From Serendipita indica DSM 11827 (taxonomy: Eukaryota > Basidiomycota > Agaricomycetes > Sebacinales > Serendipitaceae): DNA of 64,000 bases. The stretch lies in contig CAJVGD010000042.1 of NCBI GenBank assembly GCA_910890315.1, positions 1 to 64,000 on the forward strand, in the 5' to 3' direction. The position numbers and the translations under genes were made by a program. A model generated the notes under the pieces. It made no database searches. It saw nothing but the letters and a program-made list of their open reading frames with translations, and had not been told where the DNA came from. This document shows positions 42,684 through 54,426 of the stretch, in pieces; within the stretch, counting starts at the first letter, position 1; each line of letters starts with the position of its first letter.

Positions 42684-44446
42684 ATGAGCTACCAAGATGG
42701 CCAGGCCATCCGTCGTCGACCAGGATACTTTCAAAGGACACTCAGAGACAATGGGTACGTCTATTTCACGTCGTAAACACGCTCTATCGACACGCTGGCA
42801 TGAGTTGGAGATCATGAGATCTTTCCTACAACGTCCGGCTTCTCTTCGTTTGCAGCATATGTACTCTGCTGACGCGTTTTACTCGTCAAAGGTCTGATAC
42901 AGATGCGCCAGACGCGCCCAAGGCCAACGAGGAAAACGAACCGGTCCTCCAAGCCATATGGCGCGTTTTGTTTGGGATTGATTGGATGTATAATCCATGT
43001 GAGTCGCTTTTCATTCATTCAGATATCCTAAATGCTCACTAATTTTCTTCTGAAAGCCGCTGCACTCCGAATAATGCTTTCCCCTATCGTCTTTTACATG
43101 TTGCGGACCAGCTTCGTACCTCCTCATCTTAATAAACAATACCCTTCAATATTTTTGCCGTCAAACAGGATTGAGGACTCTCCTCAAGGGTTTCGACAAT
43201 ACGCAAAGAGTTACTGGGTACGTGTCCATACTTTTGCGCCGTGATGTCCTTATGAACTAACTCACAGGACATCGCTTTTGTGGCTTACTATGTTGTCGTC
43301 TTCGCCTGCATAAGGCAGACCCTGTTCAACTACATTCTGAAACCTATGGCGCGCCGTTACGGAATCCGTAAAGAGAAAAAGGTCGACCGGTTTGCGGAAC
43401 AAACATACTCTATCCTATATTTTTGCATCTCATCGCCTTTTGGTCTGGTAAGTCTATACCGGCTGTATTCGTCCAGAATTTACGCAACCTCTAGTATACA
43501 ATGTACAAATACATGCCAACGTGGTACTACCAAACGAAGAACTTCTGGATCAGTGCGTTTTCTTTCCTGGTTCTATATTGTCTGATGTCGGCTCTAGACT
43601 ATCCACATTGGCAATTACCGGGCACACTCAAGTATTACTATCTCGTCCAAGCCGCGTACTGGACACACCAATTTCTTGTCTTGGCTCTGAAACTCGAAAA
43701 GCCGCGAAGTGATTACGCCCAACTGGTCGCCCACCACGTCGTCACTCTGTGGCTCATCTTTTGGAGCTATACCACGAATCTTACTTTTATCGGAAATGCA
43801 GTGTTTATCACCATGGACGTATCTGACATCTTTTTGTCGGTCAGTTCCCCCTTCATCAGAGGCGGAGGGTACTCACGTCGCCCGTAGACCTCATTGACGT
43901 TCAACTACCTCAAGATGCAAAAGACAAAGACCGCCTTCTTTGCATTACTTTTTGGGGTGTGGACGTACGTCGCCGCCTACAAGTTCGTCTCACAACTGAC
44001 CAAATGTTTCAGATATACTCGGCATTACTTGAACCTGCGTATTCTGTGGTCTATCTGGCATGAATTTGATCTCATCCCGTAAGCGTTTACACCTCCGCAC
44101 CTCCTGGCTTCTGACGTCCGCAGCCGAGAGAGTCAAGTCTGGAAGCCTGAAGAAGGATCATGGATGGTATCGTGGTAAGTGGGATCTTTGGTGATGTTTG
44201 TGCCACTCGGTTCATTCCGGCGATCAAAGGATGAGATACCAAATCTTCACGCCGCTCTTTTTACTCCAACTTCTTAATATCTACTGGTACATACTCCTTT
44301 GGCGGGCATTACTACGGTTGGTAACCTATAGTTCGTAACGAGGATACATGCTAATGTGCACGAATATCAGGGCATTGTTTAGTTCCAAACTCGATGATGA
44401 ACGATCTGACAACGAGGAGGAGGGTCAGACTAAGAAGGGGCAGTAG
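42684..44446 (+). CDS. LAG1: Ceramide synthase (TLC domain)
   Basis: ER enzyme that N-acylates sphingoid bases with acyl-CoA. Eleven exons: 42684-42754, 42892-42998, 43057-43217, 43268-43447, 43495-43552, 43598-43839, 43888-43964, 44013-44078, 44124-44174, 44230-44316, 44371-44446, all in phase. The Lag1 motif is clear: YPHWQLPGTLKYYYLVQAAY, then DYAQLVAHHVVTLWLIFWSY with the catalytic His pair, then FIGNAVFITMDVSDIFLS. Several transmembrane helices surround it, and the C-terminus is acidic and Lys-rich (DDERSDNEEEGQTKKGQ), typical of fungal Lag1/Lac1. Which acyl chain length it uses cannot be told from sequence. Confidence 0.92.
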
Positions 44447-45354
44447 TCAACTTCTGGGTACCTTCACAAGGACACATTTCTACTCTCGCTTCTGGCTCGA
44501 TTGCTACACGACTTCTTTAGAAAGTATAATTCTATCTTAATTGGGTATCAACGCTCGGTTATGGCTTAGCGTCGTAATGTCTCGGAATCAGTACGGTGCC
44601 TTCTAAGAGGTTTAGCTTATTGCTCTGTTAACCGTTATGCGTCACTGTCTATTCCACAAACTACAGTTCAGCCCTACAGTAGTTCCAGGACATGGGAGGT
44701 CGTGGGTGGTCGGTGAAGTTTGAAATATCTTGAACCCGCCCAAGAGAAATGACAGCCCAAGATAGCGACTGCTGTGACCATTCAAATCCCGATTGGAACA
44801 TCAGTAATGGAACCTCGTCGGGCGACAGTGGCTCGTCTCTCGTACCTTCTAATTCCTTAGACACTTCAATATCTTCCGTTCTTTTCAATTCTTTCGACCT
44901 CAGTGATACATCGACCTCACACAGTTTATCTATGAAACTGCAGACGATGAGCAGCCAGCTATAGCTGCAACCTGTCCGGAGCGACAACGGAAGTGGGGTA
45001 TCCTTTGACTCGCTAACACACGCCGGAAATTCGTGCACCCGTCGTCGAAAACGTTCTTGGTCTGCCAACAAATTGATCGACCACCACTCGCAAGTCTGAA
45101 GAGCTTCGGTGTCAAAAAATGAGATCTAATGACTGTTTGCGAACATCGTGAGGTTGTCATTTCGTAGAAATATCAGAAATCTGGGCTGGATGGTCGACAC
45201 GCGTGATCCTCCAAGGGTTGAACGCGCCTTATCTGGGGACGAAAACCAGGCCGTCTTCAATATTCATGAATCTTATGTCTACAATTGCATGCTAATATAA
45301 CAACCTGACCTCGCTCTCCTCGCCAGACGAGTCCATTCGTCAGTGTGATGGTGC
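44447..45354. other. Convergent intergenic region
   Basis: Between LAG1 (+) and the alpha-actinin gene (-). Short Ser-rich or acidic open frames near 44749-45071 lack motifs. Nothing I can support. Confidence 0.4.
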
Positions 45355-47951
45355 TCAGCTGGGCTGGAAGGCCTCGTCGAGCCAACGCTCATAATCAAAC
45401 TTGGGTTCAATCGCACCATTCTCCGTCCCTCGACCGCCACCATCCCCATCGACATAGGCACCCTCGTTCAACGAGGGCATCGTCTGCGTGAGAAACGCAA
45501 TAGTCCCGTCGGATAGTTGTGCGAGTTGGAGATCCATCTCTGTAACAAAGTGCTTTTGTGTCGCAACAAGTCAGGAGCATGTCTAATAGCTCAGAAGGCG
45601 AGGGTCTAACCTTTTCTTGTGCGATGCCTCGAAAGGCTTCCCGTAGCTGCTCTGCGGACGTCTGGTCTTCTGTGATCTCAACCTATTGCATGCTAATCAG
45701 TTCATCGCCGCGACATCTCGGGCATCATACGTACGAGGAGGTTGATAAATGCCTCGAACGTTGTGGCGCCATATTCTTGTTCCAGTTGCTGGCTGATCAC
45801 GTCTATGTCCTCCTCCTAGATAAATATGTGAAGTTAGAGACGAATGAAAGGAAGCGACGACGACCCACCGAGTAGACGATGCCCAAACTCGCAAGGGCGG
45901 CCGCCAATTCGGACACTGAGAGCGTATTTGTCTCGTCCTTGTCAAAGTACCTAAAAGTGCTCTCGAATTGCTCCAACTGCGCTGGAGTCAGATTCGTCAT
46001 ATTCCGCGACACAATCTATCCCATAAAGTCAGTACGACGATACAACAAGAAATGAAACGACGCACTTGGTTATCGATAAAGAGCAAGCGCTTTGCGATAG
46101 CCTGTTGGACGAGCTCGAGCTCAAACTCGAGATCCTGTCGCGAGAAAATTGTATAATCGTTCTCCTCCACATTGGCGTCAATGCATTCTTGTTCAGCTGC
46201 CATGATGGCTTCGAGGCGCGTGGACATGGGTTTGAGGTCCTCTGCGAGCGCCTGAACCGCTGCTTGCTGAGTCTATGACGGTGATCGTCGGCGCTTGTCC
46301 GTGTAGATGATGGAAGGCTACAAACCTCGAGAGTTCCCTCTATCGCCGCCAAGTCTGACGAAAACTCCCGTATCTGAGACTCGAACTCGTCGGCGAGCTC
46401 TGCGAATCGTTTCTGAAGACGGTCCTTGATACTGTACCCCGAATCAGCCCACAACGAAATCGGAATCGCAATGAACTTACCTTCGAATTTCTGCATTAAT
46501 CTGTCTGGAGCGCTTCGCTTCAGCCGCTACGAGTGCCTCCCACTGACTCTCGAGAGCTTGCGGACTATGTTCCGGTAGAGGTGCATACGGCTTGAGGCCA
46601 TACGTTCGCAACTTTGTCTGGATATTCACAAAAAGCGACACGAGGTCTTGTCGCTCTGTGACCCAGGTGCGCTTCGTAGACAATTTATAGTCGTTGAAGA
46701 GGGCCGACTGCGTCTTGGCATAGTGATATGTGCCGTCGAATGTCGCAGAGGACCATGTGACGATTTGGGTTCGCATCGCCTCGAGTAAGGCCTTGACGCG
46801 CTTTTCGTAATCGTTTCGGCTGATCCAGACGCTCTGCATGAGGTCTGCGAACTTTTCGACTCGTCTTGATACGGTTTCTGCTTGGTCCATGCTGGAAAAA
46901 GCGTGGAAATAACTGGCGATATAGGTCATTACGCTCCGTTCGTCTGGTTTGTCGACGGCACACAAGTCTTCAACTTCGAGGATTTGCTATCAACGCGTTG
47001 GTCACATATCATGTTAAGTCTCGGACATACAGGAATACCGAGATGGCGATCCGCGACTTCGAATGCGAGTCGAGTGTTGCCAAATGCGTCACCCTGGATG
47101 TGGTTTAGTACACATTTCGCATTTTTGTGGTACGAACCTTATCCAGTGAGTCATAGTCGATGAGGTCTGGTCGATGTCGATGGATGAGGGCACATCTATT
47201 GAGCGACGTTAGCCACTGGGTGAGCCTTGACACATGGACGCACAGCGCAAGACCGTCTTTCCAGCTATACGAAAAGTCTTGAACGTCGACCTCTTTATAC
47301 GGTGCAGTCTTTCGTTGACACCACAAGAGGAGACCTTCCTTGGCGGAGAGGCCTTCTTCACTGAGCTGAATGAGTGAAATCATAGTAGGGAGAGAATCGC
47401 GTCGTACGTAATGTCGGCAATGGTAAATCGGAGGACCAGTGTCCAGATCATGCCGAGGATGAGCTTGAGGTTGCCGTCGATAATGTCTGGCGGGTGATCA
47501 GAACAATGTAGGATGACGAATCGAGAGCTAAATACCCTCTGGACCGATATTTGTGAGTTTGACACCACGACTGGTGATAAACTCGAGAGCCTTGTTGACG
47601 TTTTCTGCCTTTTGGACGCGCATACGGGGAACCCTGTTGTATCTTCCGAGAGAGGTATCTCCTGTCAAGATATGAGTGACCCTATCTCCTCTTCAAAGTA
47701 AGGCAGCGATGACCCATAATCTCCTGGAATACCATGTCAGTGGTTTCGCCAGCCAGCTAGGTACCCGTACCATGAGTTGGATGAGCCTGACTCCATCTGA
47801 CAAGTCCGTTACGAGCGAGTTCATTGGTGGGAGTCCATTGGCCTCTAGCTTTGCATTGAGCCTGTTAGAATGTCAGAATGTTAAGTGAATGACCGATCAA
47901 AATAGACCATTTGCAAAATGTCTTTTCCTGAATTTCGTCTGGAGTCGCCAT
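45355..47951 (-). CDS. Alpha-actinin-like actin crosslinker
   Basis: F-actin bundling protein of contractile rings and cables. Many short exons on minus starting ATG at 47951 ([15 protein letters not shown]). Two calponin-homology domains form the actin-binding region: [97 protein letters not shown] and [20 protein letters not shown] spectrin-like helical rod follows (about 46960-46040). The C-terminal EF-hands include [20 protein letters not shown], with ligands at positions 1, 3, 5, 7, 9 and 12 and a terminal Glu. It ends at 45355. The layout matches fission yeast ain1, with a shorter rod than animal alpha-actinins. Individual small exons were joined by phase. Confidence 0.88.
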
Positions 47952-48195
47952 TGTGGCCGAGACCAAGAGACAACAAGATAATTGCCTCGCCACTTTGGAT
48001 CCTGTGACTTGGAGCCGACCGCGTCCCGTCCCATCTGCCGCCCACAGCGTTGAACACGAGTACCCATAGGCCATATATCTCATCTAGGATGATTCCGGCT
48101 CAGAGGAAAAAGGTCGATTTGACGGTGCGTGGTAGCGTCATGGAGGATTGATTCGACGAGCGCAAAATTGACGAGTTGCTGCGGCCACGCAGACG

Positions 48196-48955
48196 ATGAC
48201 AGAAGAGGAGAAGAAGTTGTTTAGACTCTACGGGAAACTTCCAACGCACAAGAATGTCTTGACAAAGGTCCAAAAGGTACCCACTGGTCTCTGCCTCGTG
48301 TTGCGATCATGCGCGATGGCTGACCTGCTCTTTGCACAATAACAGGATAGAAAATACTTTGATTCAGGCGATTATGCTCTCTCCAAAGCAGGCGTCGCAC
48401 CCCCGAGCAACGTCGGGACCGCGATTCCCAGTCCAGAAAAGTATGTACACGTATTATTGATCTACGTGGTTTCTAACGTCTAATAGCATCCCACATGCTT
48501 CACCCCCAACACCATTGAGCACCTCGACGAGCGGGACTCCCGCTGCCACTCCAGGGATCCCCATCGCAGGTGCCCATGGCCACGGCTCGTCCCCCGTACG
48601 AGAATCACCACTCGCATCCGCAACAAGCTCGCCCCTCGTGACCGAAAACCTCGCCGAAACCTCGTCGTCCTCGCCTTCGTCTTCAGAAATCCCACCGTCC
48701 TCTTCACCCACGAGCTCGTATCCAATCTTCACGGCCGAGGGTGCGCATCATCATCATTCACCGCTCAACCCAGCCTCGTCTGGCTCGGCTACCATTACCG
48801 CAGACGACAACGCAGAATCAACCAAGGATGACCAGACGACAAACCCTCCGTCCTCAATCGACCTCTCCAAGGTTGTTCCTGGTGTCAACAAGTCAGAGCT
48901 GCCCAATGCCGCTACCCCGATGAGCGGCGAAGAGGCCGACACAGAAATGGCCTGA
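48196..48955 (+). CDS. IGO1: Endosulfine-family protein (PP2A-B55 inhibitor)
   Basis: Rim15/Greatwall substrate that inhibits PP2A-B55 when phosphorylated, controlling quiescence and mitotic entry. Exons: 48196-48276, 48346-48440, 48487-48955. The core KLFRLYGKLPTHKNVLTKVQ followed by RKYFDSGDYALSKAG contains the invariant FDSGDY motif with the kinase-target Ser. The tail is long, Ser/Thr/Pro-rich and disordered, with an acidic end. Basidiomycete members are commonly this extended. It is divergent from the alpha-actinin gene, with 244 bp between starts. Confidence 0.93.
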
Positions 48956-49191
48956 AGGCAAATAGACCGTTATTCGAGATAATCCCCTTGTACAGTAGCG
49001 AATGCACATTGCGAATCAACTGCGCTTGATCAATTCAAGTTTGTAACCAAAATGTGGTGTATATATCAGGAAGCACATAAAACGAGTGGGAAGACAAAGA
49101 TATAACACTGGTCGACAGAGTCCGAGAGACGACGAATACAAAGACTGTGACGATGCGAAATTGTGATAAATGAATTTGCCAGGAGACCAAT

Positions 49192-51918
49192 CTAACTGAG
49201 CCTCCGTCGCGTCGACGAAGTGGGTTTCGGCGAGGATGACGACGGGAGTGGCTTATCCTCGAAATGAAGGAGATCATACAACGACGCAATTTGATCGCCC
49301 TAGGTTTCAACATGAGCAATCGACAACCAACAATCGTTCGAGCCCAATACACACCTTTTGCTCAAGCACATCAATCACTTCTCGCAAGTGATTTGCCAAC
49401 AAGTTGCGCTTTGACATGTCCGACGCGGCGTCCATCGCTTTGTATTCGTCTGCAAGCTCGACGTAGATCCTAGAGTGTCATCAGCAATCACATCCAACAG
49501 CCACAGAAAAGCATAACTCACGCCTTGTAATGCGTAAAATCATCCTCGAGCTCTCTCAACACCCTTGCGAGCACCGTCTGTGGCGGAATCCCCCTTCGTC
49601 GGGCAATGTCCGCAATAAACCGCTCATCCCCATTCACAAACTGGCACTCGCCCGCATCCCCATCCAACAACCTCTCTTCTTCCTCCACGTCTTCTTCTTG
49701 ATGGTGATGCTGGCGCGCAGAAGAGTGTCGTCGATGAGGATGGGAAGACGAATGGTGCTTCGAGCTCCGTTTACGTCGATGACATACACCACACGTCCGT
49801 TCATTGTGCGCAGGCGCAGCGTGGAACAATCGCTCGAGTCGTTCGCCCCGAATCTGCGGCATTGGTACCGGCGACTCTCGTCCTTCCCTCTCGCGTCCAT
49901 GCACATCCCCAGCCGATGACGCCAACATGGACTTGGGTCGCTGGGAACCGATGCGGGGTGACGGCCGTTGACTATCCGAATCCGGCGTCAACGGTCGTGG
50001 AGGTGTGTTCTGAACCTGCGCTTGTCTCGGTGCGCGTTTGGCAAACGTGGTTTGTTGATGGAGCTGGGGTGGTGGCGAACCGGCGGCGCTTCGTTCAATG
50101 GACCGAGAGGAAGACGCGTTCATGGAACGCATCGACCTTCGTTCTTCCATCTCTGCTCGAACGCGCTCCAGTTCTGCATCCTGCACAAACCGGTTCCCAT
50201 TCGACGCCGTCATGGGTACCGTAGGTTGTGGTTCTGCACTGCGCACCGTCGTTGCCGATCTCGACAGGGGTTCGTCTTCTTCCATCACGGCACTCAGCAC
50301 TTCATGTCGTTCAGCCCTTCGTGGTACCGGCGCAGGCCGTCGGAGAAGAGAATTGTCAAATGTACTTTCCTCTTCTTCAGCGGTCACGTCCACTTGTGGT
50401 CGTTCGATGACAATGAGACTCGGTTCATCTCGTTTACGCTCCTTGAGTCCATCTTCGACAACTTCGCGTAAACGAACAACGTCTTCTTGAAGTGTGTCAA
50501 CGTCAGAACGAAGGCGGTCAATCTCCAAACACTTCATGCGCAACTCGTGCGCATCTTGCTCGCGTGTGGTTCGAAGAGTGTTGATAATGTCGTGGTGGTT
50601 GGAGACCTTTTCAGACATGCGCGTAAGGTGCGCCCTTAGACTGGTGACGAGGTCTTCCAGCGCTGTTCTCTCCATGAGTTACCGCCAGAAACAAGAGTGT
50701 TACTCACCCTTCTTCTCTTCGACAGCCTCGCGATACCGTCTCTCGCTCTCTCGCAGCGAAACATTCCCTTGGTTGACAGTCGCAGGTGTAATCGTCTTGG
50801 AGCCCAAACTGTTGGAGCGAGCACCACGTTCATAGACGTTGCCGTTGCGCGTCAGCTCCATGAGTTTTGTCTTCTCCTGCGCGACCTCTTCTTTGCATGC
50901 TTCGAGTTCCATTTCAAGCTCGTTGACTCTTCTCCGACTCGTGGCATTCTCCCGCTCAATGAGGCCCAAACGCTTTGTGAGGTCTTCTAGGGCCTCGGTA
51001 TTTTTGTCCGCATCACGCGGACGCTTGCTTGTCGACTGGGAGAGCGAGTCCTTTCGGGAAGACGACGCCGAGTGGAGTCTAAATTGCACGCCTTGTTTGC
51101 TTGCTGAGGACGAGAATCGTTTAAAAGACGCATCACCCTTGTGGGGCGTCGCGACAGCAGAAGTGATGCCAGTGACATCAGGAAGCTGGACACGCGCAAA
51201 TGCAGGGAAAACGCGTGCAGGGGCCATGTTCGCTGCTAGATTCTTTGAGAAGGCAACAGCCGGGGCCGGTACTGTCGCTCGAACAGAGTCTTCGTCTAAA
51301 TCATGTACGACTGGATAACGACGCGATTTTTCTTCGTCAATTTGCTTTCCTAGTCCCCGCGCACGTTTAGTGAATTCGCTGCGACTATGCGATGAGGATT
51401 GTTCCTTGTTGGTGCGCTGCAAACACGCCATGCGTCAGCTGGCCATTGTCGAAAAGGCGCATAGTAAGACGTACAGGAGAGTCCCTCAGGATGGATAGGT
51501 TTGATGTACCACGGAGGAGTGCGTCCAATGGCCGGTCTGGGTCATACTCGACATTGCTGAGATCGTGCGATTGGTCGCGTGCGCGACCTCGTAGACCTGT
51601 ACGAAATGTCACAGCGCTTGCGTGATGCGCCATGCTGCTCTTTGTCTCCCCGTCGTCTGCGTCGTCTGCTGGATACAAATGGTCGGGGACGCTGTAATCG
51701 CGTGAATGAACGTGGGGATTCCGTGGATACTCGATGGAGAATCGAGAGCCATCTTCTTCTTCGTCTTCCTCGTCGTATGGCTCGAGACCAAGACGGTGGC
51801 CGCTATCTTCTGCAACGTTGTCAAAGGAAATGTTGCTAAACAGCTGATGTTCAAGTCTGAGGCGCTCTTGCTCGCGGTCGTCACGTGGAATGCCTGTCCA
51901 AGACGTCGACGCGTTCAT
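49192..51918 (-). CDS. Spindle pole body scaffold protein with Cep57-type microtubule-binding domain
   Basis: Exons on minus: 51918-51475, 51416-50708, 50662-49522, 49469-49355, 49299-49192. The N-terminus is acidic and disordered. A long coiled coil follows (LTKRLGLIERENATSRRRV and onward, with heptads). A Cys pair CGVCHRRKR precedes the conserved C-terminal helix IPPQTVLARVLRELEDDFTH through KRNLLANHLREVIDVLEQKG and ASLYDLLHFEDKP. This C-terminal block is the Cep57/PPC89 microtubule-binding and SPB-anchoring module, so a spindle-pole role is inferred. The ATG at 51918 lies only 62 bp from the start of the divergent phosphatase gene; an upstream in-frame ATG at 51945 would leave 35 bp. Confidence 0.82.
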
Positions 51919-51980
51919 GGTCGTGGCCAAGTTGGAACACAACACGTGAACAAACTCCGCGCACCACTCGTTCCCCCACC

Positions 51981-53070
51981 ATGCTCGTCACTTTTGTAAG
52001 CATTTCGTTAATTCTGCATAATTCATACCGATAATATTCAGATTCGCCATGGGGAATCCACCGATAATCTCCGTCCCGTGTGGGCTGGTGGGTCATTGAC
52101 AATTAGTGGTATATGCAGTGGATTGACGATGAATTAGGATGGCTAGATGCTCCACTTTCTAATCATGGTCTGTGTTTTCTTACGGCGTGGTCGTCTGACT
52201 CACCCCACCAGGCATGAACCAAGCACGCGCACTCGGAGAACATTGGGCTACGACTCCAATCACTGCAGTCTACTGTTCAGATCTCAAACGAGCACACACT
52301 ACCGCCCAGCAACTCGTCGCACCCCGCAATGCCGCCACCGCCTCGGAGCTCGCACCAGGCGTTGTGCCCATCACGCTTGTCGTCAATCCACTCCTCCGCG
52401 AGCAAAACTTTGGCGTCGCGGAGAACAAACCCTGGGCGGCTCACAAGCCAACATCCGCACACGAGACAGAGGAAGAGGTTTATTACTCTATCTATACCCG
52501 CCACGAAAAGTTTCCAGAGGGCGAATCCCTCGATGATCTAGCTGAACGTGCAGAAAAAGCCCTCGACGAGACGGTGTGGCCCCATGTGCAGCAAATCCTG
52601 GATGACAAGGGTCCGGGACTCGGAAAGGACAATCACATTGTCATTGTCAGCCATGGACTCGCCATTTCCGAGCTTGTCGCTGCCCGTATGTCGACCTGCC
52701 CGTTATACTATCATGCTGACCAACCCCGCCTAGTTCTCCGTCGAAGCCCCATCCCACCACCAATCGGAGTATCGTACAGAGGGCTCCAGAACACCGCATG
52801 GACGCAGCTAGAGATCACCATCGAACACCGTCCGCCACCAAACGAAGCAGAGAAAGAAGTCTCGAGCATCCACCTCGTCTCTGCCAATAACCATCCGCAT
52901 CTTGCTCGCGTGGTATGTCATTCATTCCCTTACATGATCTCTCCTGACAAAAGGTATAGAAAAGACAAGCAGGAGGCATCGGCAGTGCCGCACACGATGA
53001 GAAACAAACGAGCATTCGTGACTTTTTTGGTGGAGCAACTACAACGAGCCAAAGCTCTTCTTCTCTATAA
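51981..53070 (+). CDS. Histidine phosphatase (phosphoglycerate mutase-like, TIGAR type)
   Basis: Exons: 51981-51995, 52042-52087, 52138-52167, 52212-52685, 52734-52912, 52960-53070. The first three are 15, 46 and 30 bp and together rebuild the catalytic start VTFIRHGESTDNLRPVWAGW followed by LDAPLSNHG, whose RHGE His is phosphorylated. Downstream are YCSDLKRAHTTAQQL, the acid/base region LREQNFGVAEN, and the second catalytic His in IVIVSHGLAI. It ends IRDFFGGATT and a Ser-rich tail. The 48-bp intron at 52686 is a multiple of three with no stop, so retention would only add 16 residues. The substrate is unknown. Confidence 0.87.
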
Positions 53071-53128
53071 TCACCGTCTAAAAAAGGACCACTCAGAAAC
53101 CCTGTATTTATGTTCAAACACGGATAAC

Positions 53129-54087
53129 TTACCCGCGCTTCTTCTTGGTCGTCCCCCTGACAGGAGGCACATTTGTCTCTCTCGTCGCCGTGCGCGCATG
53201 ACGAGTCGACCTTCTCGTCCCGGTCTGCTCCGGCTCAGGCTCTTGTTCCTCAGTCACACTCTCCTTTGTCTCATCTTCTTCTGCCTCTTCTGCATCCGCC
53301 GACCCGTCCTTGTCTTTCGACGTCTCGTCGGCGCCTTCATCGTCCGTTAGATCACTCTCACTCTCCTCTTCGTTTGTCGTCGTCGTGGGTGCCGGTGCAG
53401 TGGGAGCACTGGCTTTGGCAGCTTTACCCGCACGCGTCGTACGTCCACCAGAAGAAGCAGCAGGAGCAGCCGAGGTTGTCGACGTAACCGCAACAGACTC
53501 TTTTCTCGCATGTCCCCTCCCTCCTGTCGTCGTTGTTGTTGCACTCGCAGCCCCAGTCGTCGTGGAGGGTGGTGCAGGCGGCCAACCAGGTCCTGTTGGC
53601 AGTTCGAATTCCATTCTGAAAAAAGGGTGATGCTCGAGATCGTCCCATGGCTTGGGATCATCTCGTGCGTGTAACCGCCGCGTCGTCGTCGATCCATTCT
53701 CTCCATCCTCATCTTCCTCCTCTTCCTCCTCCTCTTCGCTCTCGTCGTCCTCGTCAGACGAAGATGCTGCGCTTCCTAAAGTGTACCCGGGCTTTTCCTG
53801 TCATGTTCGATGAATAGACGAGTCTCTAAGACAAGGAAATGGAAACGTACAAAGCCCTCGAGTATCTCTGGGTTATAAAACGTCTCAAACTTTGTCCACA
53901 GTTCCGCAACGGGGACATAGACACCCGTAGTGCCTTGGATATGGTTCGCAATCGCCAACATATGAAACTCGCGATGCAGTCCAACAGGTCGAATATCACA
54001 CAACGCGCGGAAAAAAGCAGATTCTCCTTGCAACGTCTCGAGAAAGCCCGCAGGAGACTGCGTCGTGTCAGCCTTTTCCACCTTCAT
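53129..54087 (-). CDS. EAF7: NuA4 histone acetyltransferase subunit Eaf7 (CT20/MRGBP)
   Basis: Subunit of the NuA4 complex that links Eaf3 to the rest of the complex. The first exon from 54087 carries ESAFFRALCDIRPVGLHREF and ELWTKFETFYNPEILEGF, the CT20 domain signature (RPVGIHRHFH...LW.KL...Y). After an intron of about 60 bp come EKPGYTLGSAASSSDEDDES, a Glu-rich run, HHPFFRMEFELPTGPGWPPA, then a long Thr/Ala-rich and acidic tail with basic patches (RRSTRHART, KKKRG). The tail is low-complexity and longer than in yeast. An upstream exon is possible. It converges with the phosphatase gene (58 bp between stops). Confidence 0.82.
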
Positions 54088-54426
54088 CGACGAGTCCGGG
54101 TCCAAGTTTATGTCGCCACCTTAGATTCTGTTTCAAACAGACAGTCGTGCATATAAACACATAGATAGGTCACATTCTATAGCCCGCATACATGCCTAAG
54201 ATCAAACCAAGACAAGGCTGGTTGACGCCGCGAGCACTACAGACGACAGAAGGGTGGAATTAATAGTCGCACATGGATGTATGGGAGCGGTAGACGGTCC
54301 GAAACAAGAGAAGGTGAGAGTGCAGCCGCGGGGGGTTTTATTTCGTTTTGGCGACCACCAAGTCGGAGAGCGATGTGTGAAACCGACCAAGGGCAAAGGA
54401 AAAAGAATGCGGAATGGCTCGCATCT

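Noticed and set aside
44749-45071. Ser-rich (+) or acidic (-) open frame after LAG1
   Set aside because: It superficially resembles 36898-37073, but the likeness is only Ser/Asp composition and no aligned motif is shared.
53200-53480. Open frames on the plus strand over the EAF7 tail
   Set aside because: They are shadows of the Thr/Ala/Glu low-complexity coding sequence of EAF7 on the minus strand.
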